From positions 1 through 64,000 of the forward strand of contig JBAZKK010000001.1 in assembly GCA_041650795.1 (NCBI GenBank): a stretch of DNA of 64,000 nucleotides. The letters are read 5' to 3'. A program made the position numbers and the translations under genes. Within the stretch, counting starts at the first letter, position 1; every line of letters begins with the position of its first letter. Below are positions 6,467-15,728 of this stretch, piece after piece. The notes under the pieces were generated by a model. That model was not told the DNA's origin. It saw only the letters and a program-made list of their open reading frames with translations, and searched no databases. Source of the stretch: JBAZKK01 sp041650795 (GTDB lineage: Bacteria; Omnitrophota; Gorgyraeia; Gygaellales; Profunditerraquicolaceae).

Positions 6467-8634
6467 TCGAACTTGGCAGCAAGGGGGCGGATAGCATCAT
6501 TAGGGCTGCGGGTTTAGCCCTGGATAAAACAATTAGAGATAAGGGGCAATCCTGCGCTATCGGCTTTGGTGGCACCAATTATTATTTGCCGCTGGCATAC
6601 GCCCTTCTAAAGATTGAAACCAGGGATCTCAGGGATTGTAGGAATATCCTAAAGGAAGCCGTTGCCCTCAACAACAATCAGGCATCTTCCAGCGGTTTGA
6701 ATATTGCTGCCCTTGGGGGCATATTGAATAAAGGCATTGCTACCTTGCTTTGCGAGGAGGTGCTGGCCGGGCTGGCATATCTTAATAAAGAGCACCCTAA
6801 GGAGGGGTTTACGGGTTTTCTTCCTGATACGTTATTGAGGTCTCTGGGCATCCAGCTGGTTGACGGCAGGATTGCCGGCATTGCGGTAATCCTTGGATCT
6901 GCCAAGGACGCGGATGGGGCAGTGCGCATCGTCAGGGATTTTCAGAGTAAGGGTATCGTAAGCATAATCGTGGGTAGCGTCGGAGAAAACAGCTTTAAGA
7001 AGCAGCTCGAAGAGAAGAAGGTAGGGATGGGGTTGGAAAACTACATCGTCGCATTAGGCGACGACTACCTTTCTGCCGTCTATGCCGTTAACTGGGCTGT
7101 GCGCGCCCCGTTGGTATATGGCGGATTAAAGAGCGGTCAGTGGCAGGAGATTTTAAGATACAGCCAGGAGAAGATTCCGGCTTTTGTGATGCTTCTCGGC
7201 CACGTAGATGAGGTTCTGGTGGCTACCGGACTCGGGGCATTGGCGATGGGTTTTCCCATTATTACCGATTTGGATGTCCCCCAGCTGGGTAAGATAGATA
7301 CTACTTTATACGAAGCCCTGGTTACCGAAAAGGACTACGGTAAGCTGCCTGCCAGGTGTATTGAGACAAGGGGGCTCAAGGTCAGGGTATCCGATGTTCC
7401 TATACCAGTGCCTTATGCTCCGGCATTTGAAGGAGAGCGCGTCAGGAAAGAACAGTTGCATGTGGAATTTGGTAGCAAGAGCAGCGTTTCTTTCGAGTAC
7501 CTGTCCTTAAAGGGGATGGACGAGGTCGAAGATGCAAGTGTGGAATTGAACGGCCCGGATATCGACCAGCTGCCAAATGGGATGAGGTCCCTGCCTCTGG
7601 CGATAATCGTAGAGGTGGCCGGCCGTAAGATGCAGAAGGATTTTGAGCCTATCCTGGAACGCCAGATCCACCGTTTTATGAATTATGCCATGGGCGTGAT
7701 GCACGTCGGACAGCGGGACATGAACTGGATACGCGTTTCGCACGATACCTTTGATAAGGGGTTCCGCCTTAAGCATTTCGGAGTCATAATCCACGCCATG
7801 CTGCATCAGGAATACAGCGCTATCGTGGATAAGGTGCAGGTAAAGCTCTATACCCGGGAGGCTGATGTCGAGAGTCTCCTGCCGCAGGCCAAGAAGTCTT
7901 ACGATGAGCGCGATGAACGCATTGCCGGGATGGTGGATGAGAGCGTGGATACATTTTACTCCTGTCTGCTATGTCAATCCTTTGCGCCAAACCACGTCTG
8001 TATCATTACGCCGGAGCGCCTGGGTCTCTGCGGCGCCTATTCCTGGCTGGATGCCAAGGCTTCTTTTGAGATTACCCCTACCGGACCGAACCAGCCCATT
8101 AAGAAAGGAGAGGCGCTGGACAGCCATCTGGGGCAATGGAAGAACATAAATGATTTTGTTTATAACAAGTCCAATAAGACCATTGAGAAGGTTAATATGT
8201 ATTCCCTATTGAATTCCCCGCAGTCTTCCTGCGGTTGTTTTGAGTGTATTGCGGCGATTGTCCCGGAGGTCAACGGCATAATAGTGGTACACCGCGATTA
8301 TAGCGGTCTGACGCCGGTAGGGATGAGTTTCACTACTCTTGCAGGTTCGGTAGGAGGCGGGGTGCAGACACCAGGGTTCCTGGGGATAGGCAAACTGTAT
8401 ATTGTCAGCCGGAAATTTATCTGTGCTGACGGGGGATTAAAAAGGCTGGTATGGATGCCGCGCGAACTAAAAGAAATATTGGCGGATAAGCTCAAGAAAC
8501 GTGCCGAGGAACTCGGAGCGCCTGAGCTGTTCAGCAAGATTGCGGATGAAACTACTGCCGCAAATCTCGAAGGGTTGATTGGTTTTTTGCAGAAGGTCAG
8601 ACATCCGGCACTTGATATGCCACCCCTCCTATAG
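6448..8634 (+). CDS. acsB: Acetyl-CoA synthase (CODH/ACS alpha subunit), bacterial type
   Basis: AcsB joins CO, a corrinoid-bound methyl group and CoA into acetyl-CoA at the nickel-iron-sulfur A-cluster. At 728 residues it keeps the bacterial three-domain length. The A-cluster ligands fall at Cys506, Cys509, Cys518, Cys528, Cys595 and Cys597, with Gly596 between the last two, the same numbering as in the Moorella enzyme as I recall it. The N-terminal domain that contacts the CO-dehydrogenase subunit is present. ATG at 6448 lies within the end of the preceding flavoprotein gene. No acsA, acsC, acsD, acsE or fhs is found in this window, so the rest of the pathway must lie elsewhere. Confidence 0.96.
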   Translation: MSADVLVELGSKGADSIIRAAGLALDKTIRDKGQSCAIGFGGTNYYLPLAYALLKIETRDLRDCRNILKEAVALNNNQASSSGLNIAALGGILNKGIATLLCEEVLAGLAYLNKEHPKEGFTGFLPDTLLRSLGIQLVDGRIAGIAVILGSAKDADGAVRIVRDFQSKGIVSIIVGSVGENSFKKQLEEKKVGMGLENYIVALGDDYLSAVYAVNWAVRAPLVYGGLKSGQWQEILRYSQEKIPAFVMLLGHVDEVLVATGLGALAMGFPIITDLDVPQLGKIDTTLYEALVTEKDYGKLPARCIETRGLKVRVSDVPIPVPYAPAFEGERVRKEQLHVEFGSKSSVSFEYLSLKGMDEVEDASVELNGPDIDQLPNGMRSLPLAIIVEVAGRKMQKDFEPILERQIHRFMNYAMGVMHVGQRDMNWIRVSHDTFDKGFRLKHFGVIIHAMLHQEYSAIVDKVQVKLYTREADVESLLPQAKKSYDERDERIAGMVDESVDTFYSCLLCQSFAPNHVCIITPERLGLCGAYSWLDAKASFEITPTGPNQPIKKGEALDSHLGQWKNINDFVYNKSNKTIEKVNMYSLLNSPQSSCGCFECIAAIVPEVNGIIVVHRDYSGLTPVGMSFTTLAGSVGGGVQTPGFLGIGKLYIVSRKFICADGGLKRLVWMPRELKEILADKLKKRAEELGAPELFSKIADETTAANLEGLIGFLQKVRHPALDMPPLL

Positions 8635-8635
8635 C

Positions 8636-8695
8636 AGAAAGACCTTCCCGATTGACCTGGAAGGTGTTTTTAGCTTTGGGTTGGAAAATGTTTCT
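8636..8695 (+). repeat. Dispersed structured intergenic repeat, copy 2 of 3
   Basis: This copy has the 5' arm AGAAAGACCTTCC, the loop CGATTGACCT, the proximal arm GGAAGGTGTTTTT, the linker AGCTTTGGGTT and the distal arm GGAAAATGTTTCT. Where the copy at 59422 has CTTTCC paired with GGAAAG, this one has CCTTCC with GGAAGG, a compensatory change that supports a real stem. It begins one base after the acsB stop and ends before the promoter of the TPR gene, so here it could lie at the 3' end of the acsB transcript. Confidence 0.75.
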
Positions 8696-8709
8696 ATTTT
8701 AAATTTTTC

Positions 8710-8738
8710 TTGACCTTTTTTGGCTTTTCTTATATAGT
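8710..8738 (+). promoter_or_regulatory. Sigma-70-type promoter for the TPR gene
   Basis: TTGACC at 8710-8715 and TATAGT at 8733-8738 are separated by 17 bases. The site lies just upstream of the ATG at 8757 in AT-rich sequence. It would start a new transcript after the one-carbon block. Confidence 0.7.
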
Positions 8739-8756
8739 AGAGATGAAAAGGCGATA

Positions 8757-9632
8757 ATGTCAAAATATCCTCCTAAATCTTTCCCCTTTTATAGCATTAT
8801 AATAGGAGCGTTGTTTTTGTTGTTAGCGGCGGATTCCGGCACTGCGCAGGAGGAAAAGCTCTCTTTAATGCAGAACGAGGCCAGGGTTTACCGCGAGCTG
8901 GGATTGGAAGCTCAGAAGGAAGGCAGGCTCCAGGAGTCCCTGGCGTACTACCAGAAGGCCATTGTGATGGATCCGCAATACCCGCTAACCTATAATGACG
9001 CGGGTGTTATCCTTGAGGGCTTGGATCACCCCGAGTTAGCAAAAGCAATGTATCTTAAAGCCATCGAGGTGGCGCCGAATTACCCCGACAGTTATTCGAA
9101 TCTGGCAATTATTTACGAAGACGAAGGTAATTATACCGATGCCGCAACCTGTTGGATGAAGCGCGCTACCCTCGGCCCCCCTAATGACCCTTGGGCAGAG
9201 GCTGCCCGCCGCAGAATAGGTGATATCGCCAAGGCATATCCGGAGGCCTACAACGTAAGCAGCCAGCAATACCAACAAGGGATGCCTCAGCTCAACGCTG
9301 AAGCGCAGAAAGCTTCCGGATCATCTGAAGAGCAGTTACCGCCGTCTAAATCACTGTTGACTTATCTGGAACCGCAGCATCCTTTGCAGGGGCGGCGGCC
9401 GACGGTAGCATATCCCAGTTCTCCTGCAGACCATGGTGTTGTTAGGGGTGCCGGGGCAAGCCGTGACAATAAAACCCGCGCTTCTAATTATCTTATGCAG
9501 GCCAGGGAGAATTTTAACACACGCAACTATGTAGTGGCTTTGAAGGAGGCTACGGTTGCGGAGTATCTAGACCCCGAAAATTCCGAGATCAGTTCTTTTG
9601 TGGAAGAGATCCGTAAAAAACTTTTAGAGTAG
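8757..9632 (+). CDS. Exported tetratricopeptide repeat protein
   Basis: The first 30 residues look like a signal peptide: Lys near the start, a hydrophobic stretch around SIIIGALFLLLAA, and a likely cleavage site near GTAQ. TPR-type repeats follow, for example EAQKEGRLQESLAYYQKAIVMDP, then LAKAMYLKAIEVAPNYPDSYSNLA. A low-complexity linker of about 90 residues leads to a last TPR-like unit, YVVALKEATVAEYLDPENSEI. The partner is unknown; an envelope scaffold role is plausible. It has its own promoter and is followed 76 bases later by polA. Confidence 0.8.
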   Translation: MSKYPPKSFPFYSIIIGALFLLLAADSGTAQEEKLSLMQNEARVYRELGLEAQKEGRLQESLAYYQKAIVMDPQYPLTYNDAGVILEGLDHPELAKAMYLKAIEVAPNYPDSYSNLAIIYEDEGNYTDAATCWMKRATLGPPNDPWAEAARRRIGDIAKAYPEAYNVSSQQYQQGMPQLNAEAQKASGSSEEQLPPSKSLLTYLEPQHPLQGRRPTVAYPSSPADHGVVRGAGASRDNKTRASNYLMQARENFNTRNYVVALKEATVAEYLDPENSEISSFVEEIRKKLLE

Positions 9633-9708
9633 CTAATACTGCGCTTATCACGCCTTATTTTCCCGTGCTTAACTAATCTTTAAAATGGTTCTCCCAAGGT
9701 TGGTCTGA

Positions 9709-12249
9709 ATGGCTAAAGGAAGATTATTTTTAGTTGATGCCACAGCTTTTTGCTACCGTGCTTTCTATGCTATCGGCGACCTCTCTACGTCATCGGGGCA
9801 ACCCACCAACGCGGTTTACGGTTTTGTTAATATGCTCAAGAAAATTATTAAGGATAAGCATCCCGATTTTATCGCCGCCTGTTTTGACGTGTCCCGCGAT
9901 ACCTTCCGCCAGAAAAAATTCGCCGCTTACAAGATGCAGCGGCCACCGATGCCTGAAGGGCTTTCTTCCCAGATGCCTCTTATTAGGCAGCTGGTGAGGA
10001 CTTACGGCATAGCGGTTTTTGAAAAGGAAGGTTATGAGGCCGACGACATCATCGCGAGCGTCGCTGCCAGGGCAAAGGCCGGGGGGCTTAAGGTAACTGT
10101 TGTCAGTTCCGATAAAGACATGCTGCAGTTGGTTGACGAGGATACCGAGGTATTCAATCCCTACAAGGATAGCGGCGTTACCTACGACGAAGGGAAGGTC
10201 AGGGAGTCTTACGGGGTAAGCCCTTCTCAGATCCCGGACCTCATCGCCTTGATGGGAGACAAAGCGGATAATATAGCTGGCATCAGCGGCATCGGAGAAA
10301 AGACCGCCGTGGCATTGATTAAGGAGTACGGCTCTCTTGATGCCGTATTATCGCACGTCAGCCGCATAAGCCCCAGGAGGGTTTCAAGCGCTATCGAGAA
10401 TAACTCAGATACTCTCAGCCTGAATAAAGAGTTAGTTTTATTGGATAGTAGAGTGAAATTGGATTTTAGTCTTGATATGCTGCGCCCCGGACCTGTAGAT
10501 ACCGAGGGGCTCCTGAATTTATTCAGAAGGCTGGAGTTCAAAAAGTTTATCAAGGAGCTTCAGGCAGAGGGAGGGGATTCAGTTGCGAATGAGCTGCCGG
10601 AGGCCGGAGATAGCGACCTGGAGCAGATTATCAGTAAGCGCTTTGAGGTTATTTTAGGCGTTAGCGAGGGCGCAGGAATATTTCTATCTGCCGCGGGCAA
10701 AAGCTTTTCTTTGGCTGCCATGACCCAGAAAGCGAAAGAAGTGCTTTCGCGCAGCGATATCCCTAAGACCGGTCACGACCTTAAGGGGATTAAGGTAACC
10801 CTGCAAAAGAAGGGGATAAGCCTTGCAGGGCTGTATTTTGACACTATGGTTGCAGCCTATCTTATTAACCCCGGCAGGGGATCCTATGGGTTGGAGGATC
10901 TGGCCTGGGAATACCTGCCCCAAACTCCTTTAAACAGGGGCATCGATAGTGCCGGCGCCCTGAGGATAATCCTTGAGCTTGAGCCCCTCCTGGAAGCCGA
11001 GCTTAAGAAGAGGTCGCTTTTTGAGCTTTTCCGCAGCATTGAGATGCCGTTGGTGGATGTGCTGGCGGGAATGGAGATGACGGGGATAAAATTGAATCCG
11101 AAGGTGTTGGAGGACCTTTCCAAAGAGCTGGAGAGAAGGCTCATCCGTCTCATCCGGGACATCTATAAGCTAAGCGGCGCGGAATTCAATATTAATTCCC
11201 CAAAACAATTGCGGACCATCCTTTTTGAAAAGCTGAAGCTGCCGGTGGTCAAGAGGACCAAAACCGGGCCATCTACCGATGAGGAGGTATTAAAATCCCT
11301 GTCGTCTTCGCATGAGCTTCCGGCGCTGCTTTTAGAATACCGCCAGCTTACCAAGCTAAAGAATACCTATGTCGATACCCTACCTGCCCTCGTTGATCCT
11401 AAAACCGGCAGGCTTCATACCTCGTTTAATCAGACTGTTACCGAGACCGGCAGGTTAAGCAGCAGCAATCCTAACCTGCAGAATATACCGACCAGGACCG
11501 ATATCGGCAGCAGGATCAGGCAGGCGATTGTAGCCTTTGACTCCGAGAGCTATCTTTTGGCGTATGACTATTCCCAGATTGAGTTAAGGATACTGGCGCA
11601 CATCTCGGGTGACGAAAACCTGATTTCCGAATTCAGGCAGGATAAGGACGTGCATCGCGCTACTGCTGCGCTCATACACGGCTTAAGCGAATCAGAGGTA
11701 GACGAGCGGATGCGCGATACCGCCAAGAGGGTTAATTTCGGCATCATCTATGGTTTGACTTCATACGGCCTCTCCCGCGACCTCGCCATATCGTTCGACG
11801 AAGCGCAGGATTTTATCGACGCGTATCTGGCAAGATACCCCCGCGTCAAGGACTATATGCAGGAGCAGATTTCCAGGGCCGAGGAGGATGGTTTTGTCAC
11901 TACTATCAGCGGCAGGAGGAGGTATATCCCCGAGATAAATGATAAAAATCAGGCAGTGCGGCAGTTTGCCCAGCGTAAGGCCATCAATACGCCTATCCAG
12001 GGTTCGGCGAGCGATTTGATAAAGATGGCCATGGTTGCGATAGAGCGGATGATAAAAGAGAAAGGGTTGGCCAGCCGCATGATAATGCAGGTCCACGACG
12101 AACTGGTTTTTAACGTACCTCGCCGGGAGCTTGATGCGGCTGCGGGGGTAATCCGGGATATAATGGAGCATGTCATGACATTAAGGGTTCCGGTAAAGGT
12201 TACTGTTAAAAAAGGAAATAACTGGCTGGATATGGTGTCCGTCAACTAA
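9709..12249 (+). CDS. polA: DNA polymerase I
   Basis: This is the repair and Okazaki-fragment-processing polymerase. Residues 1 to about 290 form the 5'-3' flap exonuclease (FLVDATAFCYRAFYAI, then GISGIGEKTA). Roughly 310-450 form the proofreading-like domain and 450-846 the polymerase. Polymerase Asp residues are D620 (AYDYSQIELR, motif A) and D797 (QVHDEL, motif C). In the middle domain the acidic Exo I motif (DTE-like) is not found; the equivalent stretch reads VILGVSEGAGIFL. Proofreading is therefore probably lost, as in Thermus and Bacillus enzymes. The 846-residue length is normal. Confidence 0.96.
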   Translation: MAKGRLFLVDATAFCYRAFYAIGDLSTSSGQPTNAVYGFVNMLKKIIKDKHPDFIAACFDVSRDTFRQKKFAAYKMQRPPMPEGLSSQMPLIRQLVRTYGIAVFEKEGYEADDIIASVAARAKAGGLKVTVVSSDKDMLQLVDEDTEVFNPYKDSGVTYDEGKVRESYGVSPSQIPDLIALMGDKADNIAGISGIGEKTAVALIKEYGSLDAVLSHVSRISPRRVSSAIENNSDTLSLNKELVLLDSRVKLDFSLDMLRPGPVDTEGLLNLFRRLEFKKFIKELQAEGGDSVANELPEAGDSDLEQIISKRFEVILGVSEGAGIFLSAAGKSFSLAAMTQKAKEVLSRSDIPKTGHDLKGIKVTLQKKGISLAGLYFDTMVAAYLINPGRGSYGLEDLAWEYLPQTPLNRGIDSAGALRIILELEPLLEAELKKRSLFELFRSIEMPLVDVLAGMEMTGIKLNPKVLEDLSKELERRLIRLIRDIYKLSGAEFNINSPKQLRTILFEKLKLPVVKRTKTGPSTDEEVLKSLSSSHELPALLLEYRQLTKLKNTYVDTLPALVDPKTGRLHTSFNQTVTETGRLSSSNPNLQNIPTRTDIGSRIRQAIVAFDSESYLLAYDYSQIELRILAHISGDENLISEFRQDKDVHRATAALIHGLSESEVDERMRDTAKRVNFGIIYGLTSYGLSRDLAISFDEAQDFIDAYLARYPRVKDYMQEQISRAEEDGFVTTISGRRRYIPEINDKNQAVRQFAQRKAINTPIQGSASDLIKMAMVAIERMIKEKGLASRMIMQVHDELVFNVPRRELDAAAGVIRDIMEHVMTLRVPVKVTVKKGNNWLDMVSVN

Positions 12250-12264
12250 GAGGAGGTTTGGAGA

Positions 12265-13641
12265 ATGAAAGTCGTGATATGTGCTTCAGAGGTGGTTCCT
12301 TTTGCCAAGACCGGCGGCCTGGCTGACGTAGCAGGCGCTCTTCCGATAGCGCTGGAGGATACCGGTCAGGAAGTCGTGATAGTTATGCCTAAGTACAAGA
12401 TGATACAGGATTCCAAGTTTAATATCCAGAGACTGAAGGAGGGCGTTTCTTATGCTACCGTCGGCAAGGATATCAAGGTTTATTTTATCGAGAACAGTAA
12501 ATATTTTGACCGGGACGGCCTTTACGGAGACAAAAAAGGAGACTATCCGGATAATCTCGACAGGTTTTCATATTACTCCAGGAGAACCCTGGAGTTGCTG
12601 AAGGAATTGAATTTCCGTCCGGATGTTATCCACGTGCATGACTGGCAGGCATGCCTTATCCCGGTATACCTAAAGAACAGCTACCGGCAAGAGGAGTTCT
12701 ATGAGGATACCCGTGTGCTCCTGACTATCCACAACATCGGCTACCAGGGGCTTTTTCCCAAGGAGGAGTATCCTAGGCTTGGGCTGGACTGGGGTCTCTT
12801 CAATATGCAGATGCTGGAGTTCTACGATAAGATTAGCCTCTTAAAAGGCGGGATAGTGTTTTCGGATGCCATCAATACCGTCAGCCCCACCTATAGCAGG
12901 GAGATTCAAACAAAGGAGTTTGGTTTTGGCCTTGAGGGGATCCTCACCAAGCGCCGCAATGAGCTCTTTGGCGTATTAAACGGCCTGGATTACTTTATCT
13001 GGAACCCCGCAACCGACAAGTTTATCTCGCAGAATTATTCGGTGCGAACCGCCAAGGATAAAATTAAGAATAAGCAAGACCTGCAGAAGCTCTGCGGGCT
13101 GCCGATTGATGGTAAGGTGCCGCTTTTCGGCATCGTCTCAAGGCTGGCCGAACAGAAGGGGTTTGATATACTCTCGGAGGCAATTGATAAGATATGCAGG
13201 ATGAAGCTCCAATTAGTAATACTGGGCACGGGAGATTTGAAATACCATGAGGTCCTCGAGGGTATCGTCAGGAAATACCCGGGTGTTATCTCCCTGCACC
13301 TTAAGTTTGACAATACCCTGGCGCATAAAATATACGCCGGCTCCGACATATTCCTGATGCCCTCCAAATACGAACCGTGCGGGCTGGGGCAGATGATCAG
13401 CTTAAGTTACGGCACCATACCACTGGTTTTTAAGACCGGCGGCCTGGCTGATACCGTAACTGACTCCAATGGTTTTGTCTTTGACCAGTACAGTCCTAGC
13501 GCGCTGGAGGAGACAGTCGATAAATCCATCAAGGCTTTCAGGGATAAAAAGAAATGGGACCTTTTGATAAAGAAGGCAATGCAGTGTAATTTTTCCTGGG
13601 AGGTTTCCGCCAGGGAGTACCTTAAGCTTTACGAGAGATAA
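12265..13641 (+). CDS. glgA: Glycogen/starch synthase (ADP-glucose type, GT5)
   Basis: GlgA extends alpha-1,4-glucan from a sugar nucleotide, usually ADP-glucose. The nucleotide-binding KTGGL motif is at K15, HVHDWQACL is in the N-terminal Rossmann domain, and the C-terminal domain carries SRLAEQKGFD, PSKYEPCGLGQM and TGGLADTV. The 458-residue length is typical of GT5. A Shine-Dalgarno (AGAGGAGG, 12249-12256) precedes the ATG. It lies between polA and coaE, not with other glycogen genes, which must be elsewhere if the pathway is complete. Confidence 0.95.
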   Translation: MKVVICASEVVPFAKTGGLADVAGALPIALEDTGQEVVIVMPKYKMIQDSKFNIQRLKEGVSYATVGKDIKVYFIENSKYFDRDGLYGDKKGDYPDNLDRFSYYSRRTLELLKELNFRPDVIHVHDWQACLIPVYLKNSYRQEEFYEDTRVLLTIHNIGYQGLFPKEEYPRLGLDWGLFNMQMLEFYDKISLLKGGIVFSDAINTVSPTYSREIQTKEFGFGLEGILTKRRNELFGVLNGLDYFIWNPATDKFISQNYSVRTAKDKIKNKQDLQKLCGLPIDGKVPLFGIVSRLAEQKGFDILSEAIDKICRMKLQLVILGTGDLKYHEVLEGIVRKYPGVISLHLKFDNTLAHKIYAGSDIFLMPSKYEPCGLGQMISLSYGTIPLVFKTGGLADTVTDSNGFVFDQYSPSALEETVDKSIKAFRDKKKWDLLIKKAMQCNFSWEVSAREYLKLYER

Positions 13642-13653
13642 GTCTGTTAGGCA

Positions 13654-14247
13654 ATGGTTTTAGGTATAACCGGGGTCTTAGGCAGCGGCAAGAGCACTGT
13701 TGCCAGGATATTCAAGTCGCTGGCCAGGGGTAGGGGTGAGCTTCTTGATGCTGATGCCATTGCCCGCCGCCTGATGACAAAAGGCAGTAGTGTTTACCGT
13801 CGTATAGTGGCTGCCTTTGGGGGGCGCATCATCGGAAAGAACGGCGCGATTGAACGTCCTAAATTAGCAGCCCTGGTTTTTGATAATCCTCTGTTGCTGC
13901 GCCGGCTGAACCGGATAATACATCCCGAGGTCATAGGCGTTATGAAAAACCAGATAAAATCCAGCCGCGCCAAACTTCTCATCCTGGATGTGCCGCTTCT
14001 GTTGGAGGCAGGCATGGAGGATATGGTAGACAAGATTATCGTAGTAAAGATTAAGCGCCGGGAGCAGATCCGGAGATTGGCAGGCGCCAGAGGATTCAAC
14101 AGGAAAGAGATACTGGAGAGGATGAATTCTCAGATGCCGCAGGGCGAGAAGATCCGCCTGGCGGACTTTGTAATAGATAACAGCAATAAAATAGAAGAAA
14201 CAAGAACTCAGGCAGTAAAAATATGGAGGTCTTTGTGGAAAAATTAG
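13654..14247 (+). CDS. coaE: Dephospho-CoA kinase
   Basis: CoaE performs the last step of coenzyme A synthesis, phosphorylating the 3'-hydroxyl of dephospho-CoA. The P-loop GVLGSGKST is at residues 7-15, DADAIAR follows at about 31, the LILDVPLLLEAG segment is central, and a late Lys/Arg-rich lid is present. The 197-residue length is normal. The gene overlaps the start of rho by about 25 bases. coaE beside polA is common in bacteria; glgA is inserted between them here. Confidence 0.95.
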   Translation: MVLGITGVLGSGKSTVARIFKSLARGRGELLDADAIARRLMTKGSSVYRRIVAAFGGRIIGKNGAIERPKLAALVFDNPLLLRRLNRIIHPEVIGVMKNQIKSSRAKLLILDVPLLLEAGMEDMVDKIIVVKIKRREQIRRLAGARGFNRKEILERMNSQMPQGEKIRLADFVIDNSNKIEETRTQAVKIWRSLWKN

Positions 14248-15491
14248 ATATCAGTAAGCTCAAAGAAATGAAGATTAACGAACTCAATAAACTATCCAAG
14301 GAGCTTAGCGTTAACGGATTAAGCGGCCTTAGGAAACAGGACCTGATTTTTAAGATCCTGCAGGCCCAGGCGGAAAAAGAGGGGTTGATGTTCGGGGAAG
14401 GGGTCCTGGAGATACTGCCGGAGGGGTTCGGTTTTCTGCGTTCTCCCAATTACAATTACCTTCCGTGCCCCGACGATATCTACGTTTCTCCTTCGCAGAT
14501 ACGGAAGTTCGACCTGAAGACCGGCGATACCGTAAGCGGGGAGATCCGTCCTCCCAAGGAAGGGGAGAAATACTTTGCCCTCCTGAAGGTAGAGGCAGTC
14601 AACCACGAGCATCCGGAAGACGCGAAAGAAAAGGTGCTTTTTGACAACCTTACCCCGGTTTATCCCCACGAGCACTTTATACTTGAAACCGTTCCCACAG
14701 AGATCTCGATGCGCATCATGGATCTTCTGGCTCCTATCGGCAAGGGGCAGCGCGGCCTTATCGTGGCGCAGCCCTACAGCGGCAAGACCGTGTTATTGCA
14801 GAAGATTGCCAACGCCATCATGTCAAACCAGCCGGAGGTGATATTGATCGTCCTTCTTATCGACGAGAGGCCGGAAGAGGTCACCGATATGCAGCGTCAC
14901 GTCAAGGGAGAGGTTATCTCTTCGACCTTTGACGAGCCGCCGGAGAGGCACGTGCAGGTGGCGGAGATTGTTTTGGAGAAAGCCAAGAGGCTGGTGGAGC
15001 ATAAGAAGGACGTGGTGATACTGCTGGACAGCATTACGCGCCTGGCGCGCGCCTACAACTCGGTGGTGCCGCACAGCGGCAAGGTGCTTTCCGGAGGCAT
15101 CGATTCCAACGCCTTGCAAAAGCCCAAGAGGTTCTTCGGAGCAGCCCGTGCCATAGAAGAAGGCGGCAGCCTTACTATTATTGCCACTGCCCTGGTTGAT
15201 ACCGGCAGCAGGATGGACGAGGTTATCTTTGAGGAATTCAAGGGGACCGGCAATATGGAGATACAGCTTGACCGTAACCTCTTCCAGCGCAGGATATACC
15301 CTGCCATTGACATCAAGCGCTCCAATACCCGCCACGAGGAATTGCTCCTTAAGCCGGAGATACTGCAAAAGGCCTGGATACTCAGAAAGGTTTTGAACGA
15401 GCTTAATAACGTGGAGGCGATGGAGCTTTTGATCGAGAAGTTGGCAAAGACCAAGAACAACACCGAGTTTTTAAACAGTATGAACCAGTAA
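14223..15491 (+). CDS. rho: Transcription termination factor Rho
   Basis: Rho is the hexameric RNA-dependent ATPase that ends transcription. The N-terminal three-helix Rho-N domain (SKLKEMKINELNKLSKEL), the RNA-binding cold-shock-like domain (EGFGFLRSPNYNYLPCPDDIYVS) and the ATPase core are all present. The Walker A Lys is K188 in AQPYSGKTV, and the secondary RNA-binding Q/R loops and LDRNLFQRRIYPAIDI are intact. The 422-residue form has no large insertion. ATG 14223 overlaps coaE; a GTG at 14235 is an alternative start. Confidence 0.97.
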   Translation: MEVFVEKLDISKLKEMKINELNKLSKELSVNGLSGLRKQDLIFKILQAQAEKEGLMFGEGVLEILPEGFGFLRSPNYNYLPCPDDIYVSPSQIRKFDLKTGDTVSGEIRPPKEGEKYFALLKVEAVNHEHPEDAKEKVLFDNLTPVYPHEHFILETVPTEISMRIMDLLAPIGKGQRGLIVAQPYSGKTVLLQKIANAIMSNQPEVILIVLLIDERPEEVTDMQRHVKGEVISSTFDEPPERHVQVAEIVLEKAKRLVEHKKDVVILLDSITRLARAYNSVVPHSGKVLSGGIDSNALQKPKRFFGAARAIEEGGSLTIIATALVDTGSRMDEVIFEEFKGTGNMEIQLDRNLFQRRIYPAIDIKRSNTRHEELLLKPEILQKAWILRKVLNELNNVEAMELLIEKLAKTKNNTEFLNSMNQ

Positions 15492-15509
15492 GTGATACAG
15501 GAGGCAAAC

Positions 15510-15716
15510 ATGAAAGATAATATTCACCCCAAGTATCAGGACTGCGTAATTGTGTGCGCCTGCGGCAATACTATCCATACCCGTTCCACCAAGCCGAATA
15601 TCCGGGTAGACGTGTGCTCGAGCTGTCACCCCTTCTTTACCGGCAAGCAGAAATTCGTGGATTCCGCCGGCAGGGTCGATAAGTTTATGAAGAAATACGG
15701 CAAGAAACAGGGCTAA
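15510..15716 (+). CDS. rpmE: 50S ribosomal protein L31, zinc-binding type
   Basis: This large-subunit protein keeps its zinc-binding cysteines: CACGN in the N-terminal part and CSSCHPFFTGKQKF in the middle. An in-frame GTG exists at 15492, but a Shine-Dalgarno (AGGAGG, 15498-15503) sits just before ATG 15510, so 68 residues is the likely product. The order rho-rpmE-prfA-prmC is a well-known bacterial arrangement and all four appear here in sequence. Confidence 0.95.
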   Translation: MKDNIHPKYQDCVIVCACGNTIHTRSTKPNIRVDVCSSCHPFFTGKQKFVDSAGRVDKFMKKYGKKQG

Positions 15717-15728
15717 AGCCGCCAGGGC

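Noticed and set aside
14823..15368. 181-codon open frame on the - strand
   Set aside because: It is antisense to rho, which is complete; no independent signal supports it.
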